64,000 bases of DNA, from assembly GCA_037127315.1 (NCBI GenBank), contig JBBBDQ010000750.1, positions 6,687,001 to 6,751,000 on the forward strand, in the 5' to 3' direction. Origin of the DNA: Ascarosepion bandense (taxonomy: Eukaryota > Mollusca > Cephalopoda > Sepiida > Sepiidae). Positions 9,700-20,698 of the stretch are shown here, in pieces. Both the position numbers and the translations under genes were made by a program. The notes beneath the pieces are model-generated. The model ran no database searches. It was not told where the DNA came from and saw nothing but the letters and a program-made list of their open reading frames with translations. Every line of letters begins with the position of its first letter. Position 1 is the first letter of the stretch.

Positions 9700-10345
9700 A
9701 TTTAAATACTATAATGATCTAATGAGTATCGGTCTTATGTTACATATATCAATGTGAGTAGCAATAGTCATAGCACAGCTTGGCATGTTCCTTGTGATGA
9801 CAGGTTATTTTCTGTTTGACTTCTCCCAGCACTCTCTATATATACTGGTCTCTTCATTTGCATTTGATACTACATGTTGTGGGATCTCCCCTTTGTATAT
9901 GATAATGGACTCGACTGAGCTTACATATACTCCTGCCATAGAGAGAACAGCAGTTGCTGCCATAGAGTTGAGGGTTGAGAGTAATCGCAGAGATCCGTGG
10001 GAGTTATCGGAGAGTAGCGGAACTGATATGTAAGTTACCGAGATATACCAAAGTTACCCAGAGACTACCGCATCAGAAGTCACACTAGCTCTGAGCTCAA
10101 CTCAGCTAGAATAACATACATGGATATACTATTTCCAATGGCTTCATTTTAAGACTTGTACATATTTATTTCTTACTAATAGTATATTCCTGGATTTACT
10201 AACCTGCGTTTAGGATAACCTACATTTCTATCTTCATATTTGTTTTGTTGTTCATTATTTTGTGCACCCAGAATCCACAACACTACACATCTCTGAATCA
10301 GAGAGAGGTCATACTCCCTTGTTTTTTCTCTTACTACTCCTAAGA
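9700..10345. other. Unassigned sequence between arrays
   Basis: This contains GC-richer stretches (9880-10040) with an open frame of 82 codons that resembles no family I know, and a TATATATACTGG phrase at 9837. It could be part of an LTR of the neighbouring gypsy element, but I have no second copy to prove it. Confidence 0.3.
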
Positions 10346-10346
10346 A

Positions 10347-10640
10347 TGTTCGTTGCGATGCAGTGGATATCAACTCAGAATGACAAATTGGGTAAATGAG
10401 TTCAAATTCCAGTTGACTTCCTTGCATTCACTTACGCACAAATACCTTAGCGAAAGGTATAAATCCGTTTCTTTCCTCCAGTTATGGGTTAAATAATAGG
10501 ACAGATTGGGTTCTATAGCCTTGGCTGACAACCAGTCTACAGCAGATAGCAATGGCAACCTACTATGGGGTAATCTTCTGCAGAGTCAGTCATATCTCTT
10601 TAGAGACATGATCACCCAAAATGTGTATCACTTAACTGAC
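10347..10640 (+). mobile_element. tRNA-derived SINE, full length
   Basis: Head: TTGCGATGCAGTGGAT with a box-B-like AGTTCAAATTCC. Body: CCTTAGCGAAAGGTATAAAT, CCAGTTATGGGTTAAATAA, GGTTCTATAGCC, CAGTCATATCTC and GACATGATCACCC. It ends at the CACTTAACTGACTAAC tail. This is the commonest repeat in the window. Confidence 0.9.
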
Positions 10641-10646
10641 TAACTC

Positions 10647-10850
10647 TTAATTATTTTTGTTTTGTACTGGCCTTTCACTTGTCTCTCTTGTTTTTAGCTT
10701 TAATGGTGATGTTGGTCTCTCTTCATTTTCCCCCTTTTCTTCATCCATTTTCTCATTCTCACATTCTTCTATTTTCTGCTCTGTTCCACTTTTATAACTT
10801 TCTGGCTCTTCTTGTTTTTGACCTTCCATTTTGACATCATCCAGCTTGTC
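10647..10850 (-). pseudogene. Acidic C-terminal tail of the gypsy polyprotein
   Basis: About 60 codons, rich in E, K, N and P, follow the last 27-residue repeat in the same frame (starting after DQFRSRDKLDDVKMEGQ) and end at a stop. This is probably the unique C-terminus of the integrase polyprotein. It has no catalytic motif. Confidence 0.55.
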
Positions 10851-11700
10851 TCTGCTTCTGAACTGATCTACATGCGCCAGTATATGTTGTCCTCGTTCCT
10901 AACCTTCTATCTCCACATCCTCTAGCTCATTTCTGCTTCTGAAATGATCTTTATGCACGAGTATATATTGTCCTCGTTCCTAACCTTCCATCTCCACATC
11001 CTCTAACTCATTTCTGCTTTTGAACTGATCTGCATGCACCAGTATATGTTGTCCTCGTTCCTAACCTTCTATCTCCACATCCTCTAGCTCATTTCTGCTT
11101 CTGAACTGATCTGCATGCACCAGTATATGTTGTAGTTGTTCCTGATCTTCCATCTTCACATCTCTAGCTCATTTCTGCTTCTGATTTGATCTGCATGTGT
11201 CAGTTCAAGTTGTCCTCATTCCTGATCTTCTATCTCCATATACTCTAGCTCATTTCTGATTTTGAATTGATTTGCATGTGCCAGTGTATGTTGTACTTGT
11301 TCCTGATATTCCATCTCCAAATTCTCTAGCTAATTTCTGCTTCTGAATTAATCTGCATGTGCCAGTATATGTTGTCCGTGCTCCTGATCTATCATCTTCA
11401 CATCTCTAGGTCATTTCTGCCCTTGAATTCATCTGAATATGCGAGTATATGTTGTACTTGTTCCTGATGTTCCATCTTCACATCCTCTACCTAATTTCTG
11501 CTTCTGAATTTATCTGCATGTGTCAGTATATGTTTTACTTGTTCCTGATCTTCCATATCCACATCCTCTAGTTAATGTCTGCTTCTGAATTGATTTCCAT
11601 GTGCCAGTATATGTTGTACTTGTTCCTGATCTTCCATCTCCACATCCTCTTGCTAATTTCTGCTTCTGAACTGATCTGCATGTGTCAGTATATGTTGTCT
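10850..11700 (-). repeat. 81-bp tandem array encoding 27-residue repeats
   Basis: The phrase CTGCTTCTGAA-TGATCT recurs at 10852, 10933, 11014, 11095, 11175, 11256, 11337, 11417, 11498, 11579 and 11660, i.e. 81 bp apart (80 twice). On the - strand the unit encodes HADQFRSRNELEDVE followed by an acidic stretch ending QH-IL. The H-DQ-R-R phrase resembles the end of many Ty3 integrases, so a short C-terminal segment seems to have been amplified in frame. Two 1-bp deletions and stops break the frame in this copy. Confidence 0.85.
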
Positions 11701-11955
11701 TTTCTTTTTCAATATAGCTGTGCTGTGAACTTTTTGCATCAGGAAATTTGCTTCTGAAATCCTGTCTATTCTTTTTATACCATACCTTTCCTCTAACTGC
11801 AAAGGACATAGTTGTGGTGGCTCTGATTTGTCTTCCCAGTCATGCCAGTGAACTTTGTTTCCTTCTTGTATATGAAATAAATTTGTAACTCTCTTGTTTT
11901 TATGGTTGTTCCATCAAATTGCTTTAGCTCTATGCGGCTTTTACTTAATTTCAGT

Positions 11956-12252
11956 TAAGTGTTATACATGATACATGCTGGGGCGATCATGACTCGAAAG
12001 AGACATGACTGACTGGGCAGAAGATTATCCCACAGTAGGTTGCCATTGCTTTTTGCGGTAGTCTGGTTGCCAGCCAAGGCAATAGAACCTAATCTGTCCT
12101 GTTATTTAACCCATAACTAAAGGGAAGAGATGGATTAATACCTTTCCCAAGGGTATTTGTGCATAAGTGAATGCAAGGAATTCCACTGGAAATCAAATTA
12201 GGCTCCTGATTTCTCGTTCCGAGTCGATATCCACTGTACCACTGTGCACATT
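11956..12252 (-). mobile_element. tRNA-derived SINE inserted in gypsy protease
   Basis: A complete SINE lies in reverse orientation, flanked by a perfect 12-bp duplication CTTAATTTCAGT (11944-11955 and 12253-12264). It splits the retropepsin region of the gypsy element, so it is younger than that element. Confidence 0.9.
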
Positions 12253-12890
12253 CTTAATTTCAGTCATTCTAATTTCATCCAGAAATTTTTTAGTATCAGC
12301 ATAATTTCACTGCCCGTATCAAATTCCATGTCAAATACTTGTTCATATATCCTTATTTTTTCTCTACCTCTTTTTTGTTTATTCATTGTAAATAATCCAG
12401 CTTCTTTGGAGGGGGATTTGAACAGTTTTTACTTTTCTTATTTGCATTTCGTATTTGTATACGTTTTGAAAATGATCATTTTTTTTTTGCAATTTGAGAA
12501 TATTTTTCCCAAAGCTGGACATTTATACTTGTCTCTCATGTGACTTTTTCCACAATATACATTTAATTATGGATTTGGTAGTGCTCGTCCTATATGTCTT
12601 GAATTTTTTCTTCTGGTTGATTAAATTCTCTAATCAACTCTAATTGTTGCAAAAACTCAACACTAGCTTCTAAATTCATTCTGCTACTCTGTAGGCATTC
12701 TAGTATTTTGCACTTGTGGTTTTGGTCTTGCATGCCTTCAATTAATCGAAGAAGAATTAATTTATCTTCTGTAATCATTTCATGTGCTCCCAATTTTTCA
12801 AATTCATAATACTTTACTCATTCTTTCAGTCTGTGTAAGTTTAGTGCTGTAGAAGTCAAATAACTTACCTTTCAACATGGCTGTCTCCTT

Positions 12891-13240
12891 TTGTTTCCCT
12901 GTAGGAAGGTGAACATTCAAGAGTGTGAAACTCACCTTCCTGATGTTTTCAACTAGCGTCCAGTTGGCAGACAAAAATAAACAAGGTTGTAACTGAATAC
13001 ATGTCCCTATATGGCCCAAAGACAAATGGTAGATATTGTGCTGAATATTTATGGAGCTCAATGTATACACTGAAATTATCAGCCAATCACTGCTTACGGA
13101 ATAGACTTGCCTGTAACAGAATGGAATCTCCCAGGTTATTATTTAAACCACCTACCAATTTGCCCCAGGGTGTTTTTTGGTCAGTCAGACCCAACTTCTA
13201 TTCTAGTTGAATACTGGCTGGTTCTTCCACAAGATCTTTG
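12891..13240 (-). mobile_element. LTR and leader of the gypsy element
   Basis: On the - strand the stretch from about 13240 to 12891 matches 41116-41400 closely: the GGAA-AACCAGCCAGTA start, the CCTGGGAGAT-CCATTCTGTT phrase, the TGGCTGATAATTTCAGTGT phrase, and the CTCTTGAATGTTCACCTTC leader just before the gag ATG. The two copies therefore define one family, present in both orientations. Confidence 0.65.
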
Positions 13241-13445
13241 CAATTGCAATGACAGGCATGCAATAGAGTAGTGATAGACTTGCAATAGAGTTGTGACAGG
13301 TTTGTAATATAGTAGCAATAAGCTTGCAATAGTGTAGTGACATGCTTGCAATAGAATAATGGCAGGCTTGCAATAGAGTAATAACAAACTTGAAATAGAG
13401 TAGTGACAGGCTGCAATATAGTAATGACAGACTCCCAATACATCC
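13241..13445. repeat. 22-bp minisatellite, first block
   Basis: Degenerate 21-22-bp units of the form TTGCAATAGAGTAGTGACAGGC are repeated about nine times. Further blocks at 13930-14090, 14286-14569 and 14917-14985 appear to be the same array, split by transposons. Confidence 0.85.
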
Positions 13446-13930
13446 AGGGGTTTACATAGAAGGAAAGTTATGAGAAAGAGTGACAGGTTACAGGGGGTGT
13501 CAGGAAGAGGGTAAGAGACGGATGAGAATACTGATGAGAGTTGGGTGGACGGAGAAAGGAGTATGAGAGGGAGGATGCAAGTTAGTCAGACAGGAAATGG
13601 CGATTGACTTTATATTTGAATTCTTGAAGATTGTAGCTGTCGGGAAAGCAAGTAAATGAAAGGGAATTCCAGAGGCGGGAAGTGCGAGATAAAAAGCTGC
13701 TGAAGTAGAATTTGCATTTAAAATTTATTGATTTCACAGTAAAAGGGTGGGACCTAGTTGCTAATCTTGTGGCTTGAGTAAATTCATATTTAGAGGGTAC
13801 CAGTGAGCTAAGTTCATCAAAGCAGAAGCTGTGAAAGTATTTGTAGAAAAGACACAAGGAAGCCACATTGCATTGGTGAGAAAGTGACTGTATCCTAGCT
13901 GCCAAGTCAGGATCAATCACATTACAGATT
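13446..13930 (-). pseudogene. LINE C-terminal fragment inside the minisatellite
   Basis: A 112-codon open frame on the - strand (13582-13920) matches the end of a LINE reverse transcriptase seen repeatedly here: IQSLSHQCNVASLC-FYKY, then TRSHPFTV, then FFL-RTSRLWNSL and FPDSYNLQEFK, ending shortly after. The 3' untranslated tail (CCACCCAACTC, CCTCTTCCTGACACCCC) runs left to about 13446. Similar tails occur at 20935, 29790, 35340, 44930 and 47300. The clade is not certain (jockey/CR1/I group). Confidence 0.7.
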
Positions 13931-14090
13931 ATAGGGTTGCAATAGAGTAGTGATAGGCTTGCACTATAGTAGCAATTGGGTTGTAATATAGTAGTGAAAA
14001 TCTTGCAATAGAATAGTCATATGCTAAATATAGAGTAATGACAGGCTTGCAATAGAGTAGTGGCTGGCTTGCAATAGAATAGTATTGTGC
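13931..14090. repeat. 22-bp minisatellite, second block
   Basis: About seven degenerate units (TTGCAATAGAGTAGTGATAGGC type) lie between the LINE insertion and a SINE fragment. Confidence 0.85.
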
Positions 14091-14285
14091 CATATGTGAT
14101 ACATGCTTTGGCTGATCATGTCTTGAAAAAGACATGACTGACTGGGTAGAAGATTATCCATTAATTTCTGTGGTAGACTGGTTGCCAGCCAAGGCTATAG
14201 AACTCAATCTGTTCTGTTATTTTACCCATAACTGGAGGGAAGAGATGGATTAATACCTTTCCCAAGGGTATTTGCGCATAGTATC
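14091..14285 (-). mobile_element. tRNA-derived SINE lacking its head
   Basis: SINE body and tail in reverse orientation, from TGCCATATGTGATACATGCT to CCCAAGGGTATTTGCGCATA. The tRNA-like 5' part is absent, as expected for a 5'-truncated retrotransposition into the minisatellite. Confidence 0.85.
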
Positions 14286-14569
14286 AGGCTTTCAAAAAAG
14301 TAGCAATAGGCTTTCAATATAGTAATGATAGGCTTGCAATTGTGTAGTGATATGCTTTTGATAGAATAGTGATAGGCTTGCAATAGTGTAGTGATATGCT
14401 TTCGATAGAATAGTGATAGGCTTGCAATAGTGTAGTGATATGCTTTCGATAGAATAGTGATAGGCTTGCAATAGTGTAGTGATATGCTTTCGATAGAATA
14501 GTGATAGGCTTGCAATAGTGTAGTGATATGCTTTCGATAGAATAGTGATAGGCTTGCAATAGTGTAGTG
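14286..14569. repeat. 44-bp higher-order minisatellite
   Basis: Two alternating 22-bp types form a 44-bp unit. ATAGGCTTGCAAT occurs at 14328, 14372, 14416, 14460, 14504 and 14548, exactly 44 bp apart and almost identical, so this part homogenised recently compared with the older 22-bp blocks. Confidence 0.9.
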
Positions 14570-14916
14570 TGTTATGGTACCTTCCTACGAGAAATAGACT
14601 CTTCCTCTGTCTATATATAAATTACTTGCGTGACTTCCAGAGACCAGTTATTAGCAGTTATGAACAGTCAAGTACAGCAGTTAACAGAAGCAGTTAACGA
14701 CAGCTACTAGTCAGGCAGCGTAATAATACCTTCGGACCTATTTATTTCTATGTTACTTATTATTAACACTTCCTTTGGCTATCTTGTTTTTTGTTATACT
14801 AATACATTGTTTTGAATCTAGCTTCTTATTCTGGGTCTTACTCCTGGCACAACCCGGTCTCTACGGCAAAGTTTTGCCACAACTCCTCAACAAATTGGCA
14901 TTGAAGATTCATAACA
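14570..14916 (+). mobile_element. Solo LTR in the minisatellite
   Basis: TGTTATGGTACC...ATTCATAACA, 347 bp, flanked by TAGTG (14565-14569) and TAGCG (14917-14921), a 5-bp duplication with one change. The minisatellite resumes immediately after it. The sequence matches 21198-21842 (CTAGTCAGGCAG-GTAATAATACC, then TTTTGAA-C, then CTGGCACAA-C-GGTC). Confidence 0.75.
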
Positions 14917-14990
14917 TAGCGATAGGCTTGAAATTTAGTAGTAACAGGTTTGTGATAGAGAAATGGCATGCTTGCAATGTTACACCTACA
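14917..14990. repeat. 22-bp minisatellite, last block
   Basis: Three decayed units (GATAGGCTTGAAATTTAGTA and similar) follow the solo LTR. Confidence 0.7.
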
Positions 14991-15344
14991 GGAAAGCATC
15001 TGTAGGCTAAAAAATAAGTCCCCCACCCTGCAAGGCTGCAAGGTGGTGTAGATAATTTTAATTATCTATCGCAAAAGCATAAAGATAATTTGACAAACAT
15101 CAAGTGACTACATATTTGAAATTCAAATGTCATATTAGTATTAAACTTATGACTATGAAAAAAACTAATAACTATGTTTAAAGATTAAGCAAAACCATTT
15201 GATAAAATACATCACAAAAAAACTGTTGGTAATGTTAGCTAAGCTTGTTATATTTAAAAATAATTTTAGAATAACCCAGATCTTATACTGCGAGAAAACC
15301 GTCTGCTTGCAAATAAAAAATGAATTCAGTAAGTATACAATAGG

Positions 15345-15625
15345 ATGTGCATTGTGGTGCAGTGAATATTGGCTCAGAACGAGAAACTGGGGAGCCAAGT
15401 TTGAATTCCAGTTGAATTCCTTGCATTCACAATTCACATTCCATCCCTTCCCTCCAGTTATGGGTTAAATAACTGGACAGATTAGGTTCTATAGCCTTGG
15501 CTGGCAACTAGTCTACTGCAGAAAGTAATGGCAACCTAGTACAGGATAATCTTCTGCCCAGTCAGTCATGTCTCAAAAGAGGCATGATCACCCAAGTGTG
15601 TATCATAGATGGCACTTAACTAAAA
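15345..15625 (+). mobile_element. tRNA-derived SINE with central deletion
   Basis: The head (GTGCATTGTGGTGCAGTG) and tail (TGGCACTTAACT) are present. About 35 bp around the usual CCCTTGGGAAAGGTATTAAT block is missing. Confidence 0.9.
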
Positions 15626-15639
15626 TATACAAAAATAGA

Positions 15640-16225
15640 AAAGTGGGTAATTCTGAAATTACTTGGGAAGTTTTCTAACAGAAGACAAAAAGTGCAACAC
15701 TGAGATTCAAAGGCAAATTGGCATGGCCAAGGACGCATTCCAGAAACTGAGCAGAGTATTAAGTGACAGGAAAATTTTGCTAGAAACAAAGAAGAGAGTA
15801 CTAGATTGCTATGTAATCTCTGTTTTTCAATATGACAGAGAATGCTGAACAATATCATCAAAGATGAAAGAAAAACTTGAAGCAATTGAAATGTGGTTCT
15901 ACAGAAGGATGCCGCGGATATCATGGATCGGGCATGTGAGCAATGATGAGGTTTTGGAAAGGATGGAAATGTAAAAGCAAATTAATACTGAGCATCAAGA
16001 AGATATAGCTGAAGTTTTTAGGACAGCTGATGAGGAAGGAAGTCTTGGAGAATCTGATATTCACAGGTCAAATAGAGGGAAAGAGAGACAGAGGGAAGTT
16101 GATAACATATTTGAAAGGCATGAGCAGGTGGATGGCAGAGCGGGGTTTGGGTGTGGGAACAGAAGAAAGTGTGTTAAGAGCCTCCAGGATAGGGACATGG
16201 CTCATAGAAGAAGAAGAAGAATATC
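15640..16225 (+). pseudogene. RTE-type LINE 3' copy 1 of 3
   Basis: C-terminal RT region from a TEDKK-NTEIQRQIGMAKDAFQ-like start through LLETKKRVLDCY, then an IEMW-YRRM-like stretch and the LGH region, with frameshifts. It ends in a (GAA)n tail at 16208-16222. The tail type is diagnostic of this family, as in BovB-like elements. Confidence 0.8.
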
Positions 16226-16354
16226 GATAGTCATGTGCACTTTCATAGAATAGTTTTTTTATTATTCTTGCTTCTATTTTCTTAATTCACTGAAATTCCT
16301 TGCATCCTAGTAGCTTATATTGTCTAACTAGGAGTGAATTGTATACCCCACTTC

Positions 16355-17100
16355 AGAAATGGGAACTAATAATAGGAGGTAGCTGAAGAGAGTAACAAGA
16401 AAGGACTTCAAATAAACTGCAAGAAAACCGAATGCATGGTCATCTGTAAAAAGGGCAGTCCAATATGCTAAATACAGGTGAGGGATACTAAAATCAAGCA
16501 GGTACAAAAATTTAAATAACTGGGAAGTGTTATAACAGAAGACAGAAAGTGTGACACAGAGATTTGAAGGCGAATTGGCATGGCGAAGGAAGCATTCCAG
16601 AAGTTGAGTAAAGTATTAAGAAACAGGACAATTTTGCTAGAAACAAAGAAGAGAGTACTGGATTACTATGTGATGTCAGTTCTTCAATATAGCAGTGAAT
16701 GCTGGACAATATCATCAAAGATGAAGGAAAAACTTGAAGCAGCTGAAATGTGGTTCTACAGAAGGATGCTACGAATATCATGGATCAAGCATGTGAGCAA
16801 TGAAGAGGTTTTGGAAAGTATGGAAATGAAAAGGAAATTAATACTGAGCATCAGAAAGAGACAGCTGAAGTTCCTGGGACATGCAATGAGGAAAGAGGGC
16901 TTGGAGAACCTGATACCTACAGGCCAGATTGAGGGGAAAAAGAGACAGGGGAAAGCAGCAGATAACATATTTGAAGGGCCTGAGCAAGTGGTTGCATGGT
17001 ATAACAGGAGAAAACATGCTTAGAGCCATCAGAGATAGAGAGACGTGGAAAACCATGATTGCCTACATCCTGAAAGGACAAGGCACAGAGAAGAAGAAGT
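16355..17100 (+). pseudogene. RTE-type LINE 3' copy 2 of 3
   Basis: This is the best preserved RTE fragment: 16580-17023 is open for 147 codons. Order: DRKCDTEIRRQIGMAKEAFQK, LLETKKRVLDYY, CWTISSKMKEKLEAAEMWFY, RKRQLKFLGHAMRKEGLENL, TGQIEGKK, then, after a shift, RDRETWKTMIAYILKGQGT and a GAAGAAG tail. Motifs up to the palm/active site are missing (5' truncation). It is non-functional. Confidence 0.85.
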
Positions 17101-17389
17101 ATTTAGCAAAGCATCTACACTTGTGTTTGGTCCCCCAATCTTCTATCATTCTGCTAATAATGGCTGGATCATCTGTCACCACATTACCAATGTGACAACC
17201 CAAATCTTCTTACTTCTTTATTAAAGACATTGCAATTTCCTGAATCTATTCTGCAGTATGAAGTTACCTGTTACGTTGTCTGTGTTAATTTGGTAGATGT
17301 CACCTGTTTTTGCTGTCAAAGCAGCATTCCTAATGTGCTAATTGCGAATGATGGATCAGGTATGAAAGAGACAGTTTCGTTTTGTAGCT

Positions 17390-17970
17390 TTTCGGTTATG
17401 TTTTAACAGATGACAGAAAATGCAATGCCAAAATCTGAAGACACATTGGAATAGCAAAAGTTGTATTCCAAAAGCTAAGCAAAGTATTAAAAAACAGGAA
17501 AATTTTGTTAGAAACAAAAACAAGAATACTGAAATGCTGTGTAATATTGGTCCTCCTTATATGGTAGTGAATATTAGACAATCTCCCCAAAGGTGAAGAA
17601 GATATGAGGTTCTATAGAAAAATGATGAGAATACAATGAACCAAATATGTGAGCAGTGACAGAGTTTTAAGAAAAATGGAAACAAAAAGGACACTTATAC
17701 TAAGTATCAGGATAAGACAGTTGAAATTTCTACAGTATGTAATGAGAAAAGGGGGCTTGGAAAATTTGACTCACATGACATATAGAAAGAAGTCAAGATA
17801 GTCAATGGAAAGCAGTGCGTAACCAATCTAATAAGCTTGTGTAAATGGTTGGCAGAACTGGGACTAGGAGTGATAGGAAAAAACGAACTTACTAATAACT
17901 ACAAAGGACAAAATATTGTGGAGAGCCTATGTGATCAATGGATGGCACATAGAAGAAGAATATATATTCT
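17390..17970 (+). pseudogene. RTE-type LINE 3' copy 3 of 3
   Basis: A more diverged copy of the same region with many stops, ending AGAAGAAGAATA at about 17953. Copies 1-3 are in the same orientation and lie within 2.3 kb. Confidence 0.7.
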
Positions 17971-17974
17971 TTCT

Positions 17975-18442
17975 CATAGACTATTTATCAGCAGTTTATT
18001 GGAGGTTTATATCCAGGTCTCAAATTCTTTACCATTCTAAAAAATTGAGGCTGTTGAAGCAGTAAAAATGTAGGTGTGGTTGCAAATAGCATTTTAGCAA
18101 CATGTTCTTCAAAGTCTTTTTTACCATGATAATCCCTCTAGTATTTATTGTTTATATATCAAATTACTTTACCCCATTTTCTATGACTGATGTAATGAAT
18201 AGATAATGAATATGTATACACCTTGGTTCCTCCTCACTGGAATATGGGATTGGCTGGTGTCAGCCATGAATATAGACTAAGGTGGGGACGTCCAGAGATC
18301 TAGTGGTCTACCACTATTGGATTACGATTATTGACTATGCCTACCTCTCAGGATACTGCATATAACAAGTACCGTCTTTTACGTCTACTTACTAGATTGT
18401 TCTACCTGGTTACATTTGCCTAAACCACTTAGCTACCTCAAA

Positions 18443-18489
<47 letters not shown>

Positions 18490-18790
18490 TCTGGGACATA
18501 TCAATGACCATAAGCCACATTTCAGCAGCATTGTGTATTTCTTCATATGAGACTGATGCAAAAGTTTCCTCACATGTTTTCAATTAAATATTTTATTTTT
18601 TTCTTAGCTTTATTATTCATCCAACCATTGAATCTGTACTGGAGTCATTGCCAGTGCATATCTTATTAATCATGGCAGTGAGATACAGTGAAAAGAATGA
18701 CGGAAATAACACTCAGCCATATTTAAGGTGTCTGGGCTCTTTGACCTTTCCATGCTTTTATTGTCACACAAAGAGTACCACCACCTACCT
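17975..18790. other. Unassigned AT-rich sequence with (AT)n
   Basis: Contains a 42-bp (AT)n tract at 18443-18484. I see no coding or RNA feature. Confidence 0.4.
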
Positions 18791-18814
18791 GAGAGAATTT
18801 CAGTACCCCAATGA

Positions 18815-19075
18815 CAGTGCTAGTTGAATTGTTGCATTTACTCACTTGTAAATACTCTTGGGAAAGATATTAATCCATCTTTTATCCCTCCAGCTATGGG
18901 TTGAATACTAGGACAGATTGGGTTCTACAGCCTTGCTTAGCAACCAGTCTACTGCTGAAAGAAATGGCAACCTACTGCATGAAAATCTTCTGTCTAGTCA
19001 GTCAAGGATTGAAAGAGACATGATTGCCCAAATATGTATTCCGTATGATACTAAACTGACTGATTGAATGACAAT
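18815..19075 (+). mobile_element. tRNA-derived SINE, diverged head
   Basis: The body (CTTGGGAAAGATATTAATCC, GGACAGATTGGGTTCTACAG, CAACCAGTCTACTGC) and tail are clear; the tRNA-like 5' part is strongly decayed. Confidence 0.8.
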
Positions 19076-19099
19076 GCATCTGTGGACTAGACTGTCATT

Positions 19100-19870
19100 A
19101 ACCTCCAGAGATTGTCAAACCTGTATAACAAGAACTACAAAGGCTTTGGGATGTAGGTCAATATGAAAAAGACAACGATCCTCATCTAGCTGGCTCTGGG
19201 ACAAGCAGCACTAGATGTCAGCACAAACATTTATGGATGACTGGTAGAAGTTTTTAATGAATTTTCTTGCCTTGGCATCATCATTTTGAATAATGTCGCC
19301 AATAAGAGAGACCTTGATAACAAGATCCATGTAGTTGATACTGCATACAGAATACTCACATCAGGTCTTCAGTAATCACAGCCCTCTCAAAAAAAAACAA
19401 AATCATGGTTTTCTGGGTTGTTATCCTCTACACCCTTCTGTATGTTTGCAAGAGCTGAACTTTGTATCATTGAGACATAAAATATCTGGAGTGGTTTCAG
19501 TACATCTCTGAAGAATTCTTTGCATCAGTTGGGAAGATCATATCACCAACAAGGAGCTCTATTGTACATCTTTCCCCAGCATTGAGGCTACTATTCCATC
19601 ATCTCTATTAGGTGGGTCACATGTTCAGAATACATTCCATTTGACTCCCACATATCATCCTGTTTGGAAGATTTGCCAGTGGCAAGAGGTTATGCAGAGA
19701 CCCAAAATGATACTTCAAGTATCAACTAAAAACATACTGGACACATGCCATCATTGATCCTGAAACCCTGGAAACTGTTTCTGCAAATCAGCTTTCCTGG
19801 CAAAGGACCATCTGGTGGGGGACCAGGATTTTCAAGTCCAACCATCAACATGAAGAGGATCTGTAACATG
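19100..19870 (+). pseudogene. Second LINE lineage, RT C-terminal remnant
   Basis: Fragments read in order, across frames: a NEFSCLGI-type phrase, ANKRDLDNKIHV-AYRILTSGL, RHIKYLEWFQY, then RLCRDPK-YFKYQLKT, then IDPETLE. This is the order found at the C-terminus of many animal LINE reverse transcriptases and is clearly different from the RTE copies. Frameshifts are frequent. Confidence 0.6.
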
Positions 19871-20075
19871 CTGTCTGAAAGACCTGAATTACCCAGTTGT
19901 ATTCCCCCCCCCACCTCCTCTCTTTGACTCTTGCTTATGAATCTTCAGCTGTAGGCTGGGCTTTCACAGCCATCTCTGCCACTACCACCAGGAATAAGGA
20001 GACAGGATGATAATCCCCATGCTAGGATGTGAGCAGGTGCAATTCAACCATAAAGAGATTTTCCTTGGTTTCTTA

Positions 20076-20523
20076 TAAATTAATGTCACCTTTTCATTAA
20101 AATGTGTATACCATCATATGATGTTGATGAAAAATATTCAGCATTTTTTGTCAAAATATATTTTAATCATAAAATTTATAGTTTCATTATTCAACTATCA
20201 AAATATTTTTGTTGTTTTTTTATGAATTAACATCCCTTTTTGGCTAAATTGTGTATTTCATCATATGGTGTTGATGAAAAATATTCAGCATTATTTGTCA
20301 AAATATATTTTAATCATAAAAATTTATAGTTTCATTATTCAGCCATTAAAATATTTTTGTTGTTTTTTTATGAATTAACATCACTTTTTGGCTAAATTGT
20401 GTATTTCATCATATGGTGTTGATGAAAAATATTCAGCATTATTTGTCAAAATATATTTTAATCATAAAAATTTATAGTTTCATTATTCAGCCATCAAAAT
20501 ATTTTTGTTGTTTTTTTATGAAT
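20076..20523. repeat. 148-bp tandem repeat, three units
   Basis: GAATTAACATC (or GAATTAAG) recurs at 20224, 20372 and 20520, spaced 148 bp; the first unit begins near 20076. Units contain CATCATATG-TGTTGATGAAAA and a T8-9 run. Units two and three are nearly identical; the first is more diverged. Confidence 0.9.
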
Positions 20524-20554
20524 TAAGAGATGGATTAATTAATTGGACATTAAT

Positions 20555-20690
20555 TAAGAGACGGATTAATACCTTTTCCAAGGGTATTTCCGCGTAAGTG
20601 AATACAATGGATTCAACTGGAATTCAGACTCGGCTCCTCAGTTTCTCGTTCCAAGCCGATATCCACTGTTCCACAACGCACATCCCTTGT
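20555..20690 (-). mobile_element. tRNA-derived SINE, head portion
   Basis: Reverse-oriented head and first half of the body, from CACAACGCACATCCC back to the GGATTAATACC block. The 3' half is replaced by a short duplicated stretch (ATTAAGAGA-GGATTAAT twice, 20523-20567). The head starts about 10 bp from the tRNA-Asp sequence. Confidence 0.8.
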
Positions 20691-20698
20691 TATTAAGC

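Larger units (their letters stand above)
10645..12890 (-). mobile_element. Internally deleted Ty3/gypsy retrotransposon
   Basis: Read on the - strand, gag-like coding (12880-12560) passes into a retropepsin with the active-site DTGS, followed by a KNFW phrase (about 12340-12280). After a SINE insertion (11956-12252) the protease continues (FDGTT-like, about 11910). RT, RNase H and most of the integrase are missing. The sequence then enters a C-terminal tail made of 27-residue repeats and ends at a stop near 10647. The gag start (MLKGKLFDFY) matches that of the copy at 41380-41410. The remaining reading frames carry stops. Confidence 0.7.

Noticed and set aside
13181..14559. Open frames with YHYSI/CKPITIL repeats on the - strand
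   Set aside because: Translation of the 22/44-bp minisatellite.
8950..14569. Regularly spaced repeats as a possible CRISPR array
   Set aside because: The units are contiguous tandem repeats without unique spacers and lie in an animal intron.
19726..19927. Proline/glycine-rich open frames on both strands
   Set aside because: They are shadows of the LINE remnant at 19100-19870.
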